From NCBI GenBank assembly GCA_015064545.1, contig SVSA01000010.1:1-38643 (forward strand): a stretch of DNA of 38,643 nucleotides, given 5' to 3'. The first letter of the stretch is position 1; the number at the start of each line of letters is the position of its first letter. Shown in pieces: positions 38,372 through 38,643 of this stretch. Under the pieces are notes generated by a model. The model was not told the DNA's origin. It made no database searches and worked only from the letters and a program-made list of their open reading frames with translations. The stretch is from Oscillospiraceae bacterium (GTDB lineage Bacteria; Bacillota; Clostridia; Oscillospirales; CAG-272). The position numbers and the translations under genes were made by a program.

Positions 38372-38643
38372 TTAAGTCCGCGAACTCCAATGTTCAACAA
38401 AATCAAAGTAGTTTTTTCTCATCACTTCATCCAAATCATCGGGAGAAGCAAGCGTGGCAAGAGGAAGCTCTATATGTTCATGGTCAAAAAAGTCGGCATC
38501 AAAACGATGCTCACATATTTCAGAAGAATCCAAAGGAATAACATAGAGCTCCTGTGCCATTCCATCACATTTTTCCAAGCATATATTTACTCCAAAATGT
38601 TCAAGCCCATTATAGTCTTTATATTTAATTACAGCATAGTTAT
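38372..38643 (-). CDS. unknown protein, C-terminal part only
   Basis: The frame is open to the right edge of the window, so the start lies outside. About 90 residues are visible, including NYAVIKYKDYNGLEHFGVNI, ELYVIPLDSSEICEHRFDAD, LATLASPDDLDEVMRKNYFD and the end FVEHWSSRT. The protein is acidic and soluble, with no signal or membrane segment. I recognise no family. Its codon use is AT-leaning like rtcB. It stops just upstream of repeat copy B, whose hairpins might terminate it. Confidence 0.6.
   Translation of the reverse strand, partial: NYAVIKYKDYNGLEHFGVNICLEKCDGMAQELYVIPLDSSEICEHRFDADFFDHEHIELPLATLASPDDLDEVMRKNYFDFVEHWSSRT

Noticed and set aside
38128-38406. 92-codon minus-strand frame covering repeat copy B
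   Set aside because: It reads through the hairpins of the repeat, has no ribosome site and overlaps the better-supported partial gene at 38372-38643.
1-38643. CRISPR array, tRNA, rRNA, integrase or transposase genes
   Set aside because: No regularly spaced repeats, tRNA cloverleaf, rRNA segments or recombinase motifs were seen on either strand. The repeats near rtcB are only two full copies and one fragment.

Overview
The window looks like a chromosomal segment of a low-to-mid GC Gram-positive anaerobe, most likely an uncultured Clostridia (Bacillota) from a gut-type habitat. Support: Shine-Dalgarno sites of the AAAGGAGG type before nearly every gene, TTGACA/TATAAT promoters with 16-18 bp spacers, type II signal peptides on several secreted proteins, a C-terminal wall/membrane anchor, AzlC/AzlD, a short ACT-domain SerA and a Bacillus-type phosphoglucomutase. 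The genus cannot be told from the sequence alone. No rRNA, tRNA, CRISPR array or transposase gene was seen.

Layout. (1) 21-7248, minus strand: htpG, a degenerate prephenate-dehydratase-like protein, phosphoglucomutase, a small unknown protein with a two-hairpin leader, and a UvrD-type helicase. (2) 7436-8569: cytoplasmic serine beta-lactamase-like hydrolase, converging on a malate/lactate-dehydrogenase-family oxidoreductase (8645-9733, minus) across a shared terminator. (3) 10276-27352, plus strand: a 17 kb carbohydrate locus. It begins with an AraA-like isomerase, a solute-binding lipoprotein, an abundant-looking anchored surface protein, a putative glycoside hydrolase lipoprotein and a LacI-type regulator. 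A promoter with a structured leader then precedes a compact run of eight genes: amidohydrolase, FGGY kinase, GH43 lipoprotein, DUF4432 mutarotase-like protein, SIS phosphosugar isomerase, YjbQ-family protein, class-V PLP enzyme and a second FGGY kinase. No permease or PTS gene is present. (4) 27514-31152: a small membrane protein, then serC-serA-phosphopantetheinyl transferase behind a leader that can pair with its own ribosome site. (5) 31292-35943: azlCD, a small lipoprotein, an uncatalogued 59-aa ORF with a GtrA-family membrane protein, and a Gfo/Idh/MocA oxidoreductase divergent from an AraC regulator. (6) 36009-38643: a DUF4234 membrane protein and a short RtcB-type RNA ligase bracketed by two near-identical ~106 bp hairpin repeats in direct orientation. 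The window ends inside an unknown gene.

How it fits together. The likely unit of biology is the 10-27 kb locus. Secreted GH43 and GH-like lipoproteins release sugars, the binding lipoprotein captures them, and the mutarotase, isomerases, amidohydrolase (possibly a lactonase) and two kinases process them. The YjbQ plus class-V PLP pair has no obvious role in any textbook pentose or deoxysugar pathway, which makes this the best candidate for an undescribed pathway. The second candidate is the repeat-flanked rtcB, with a small ORF overlapping its start codon.
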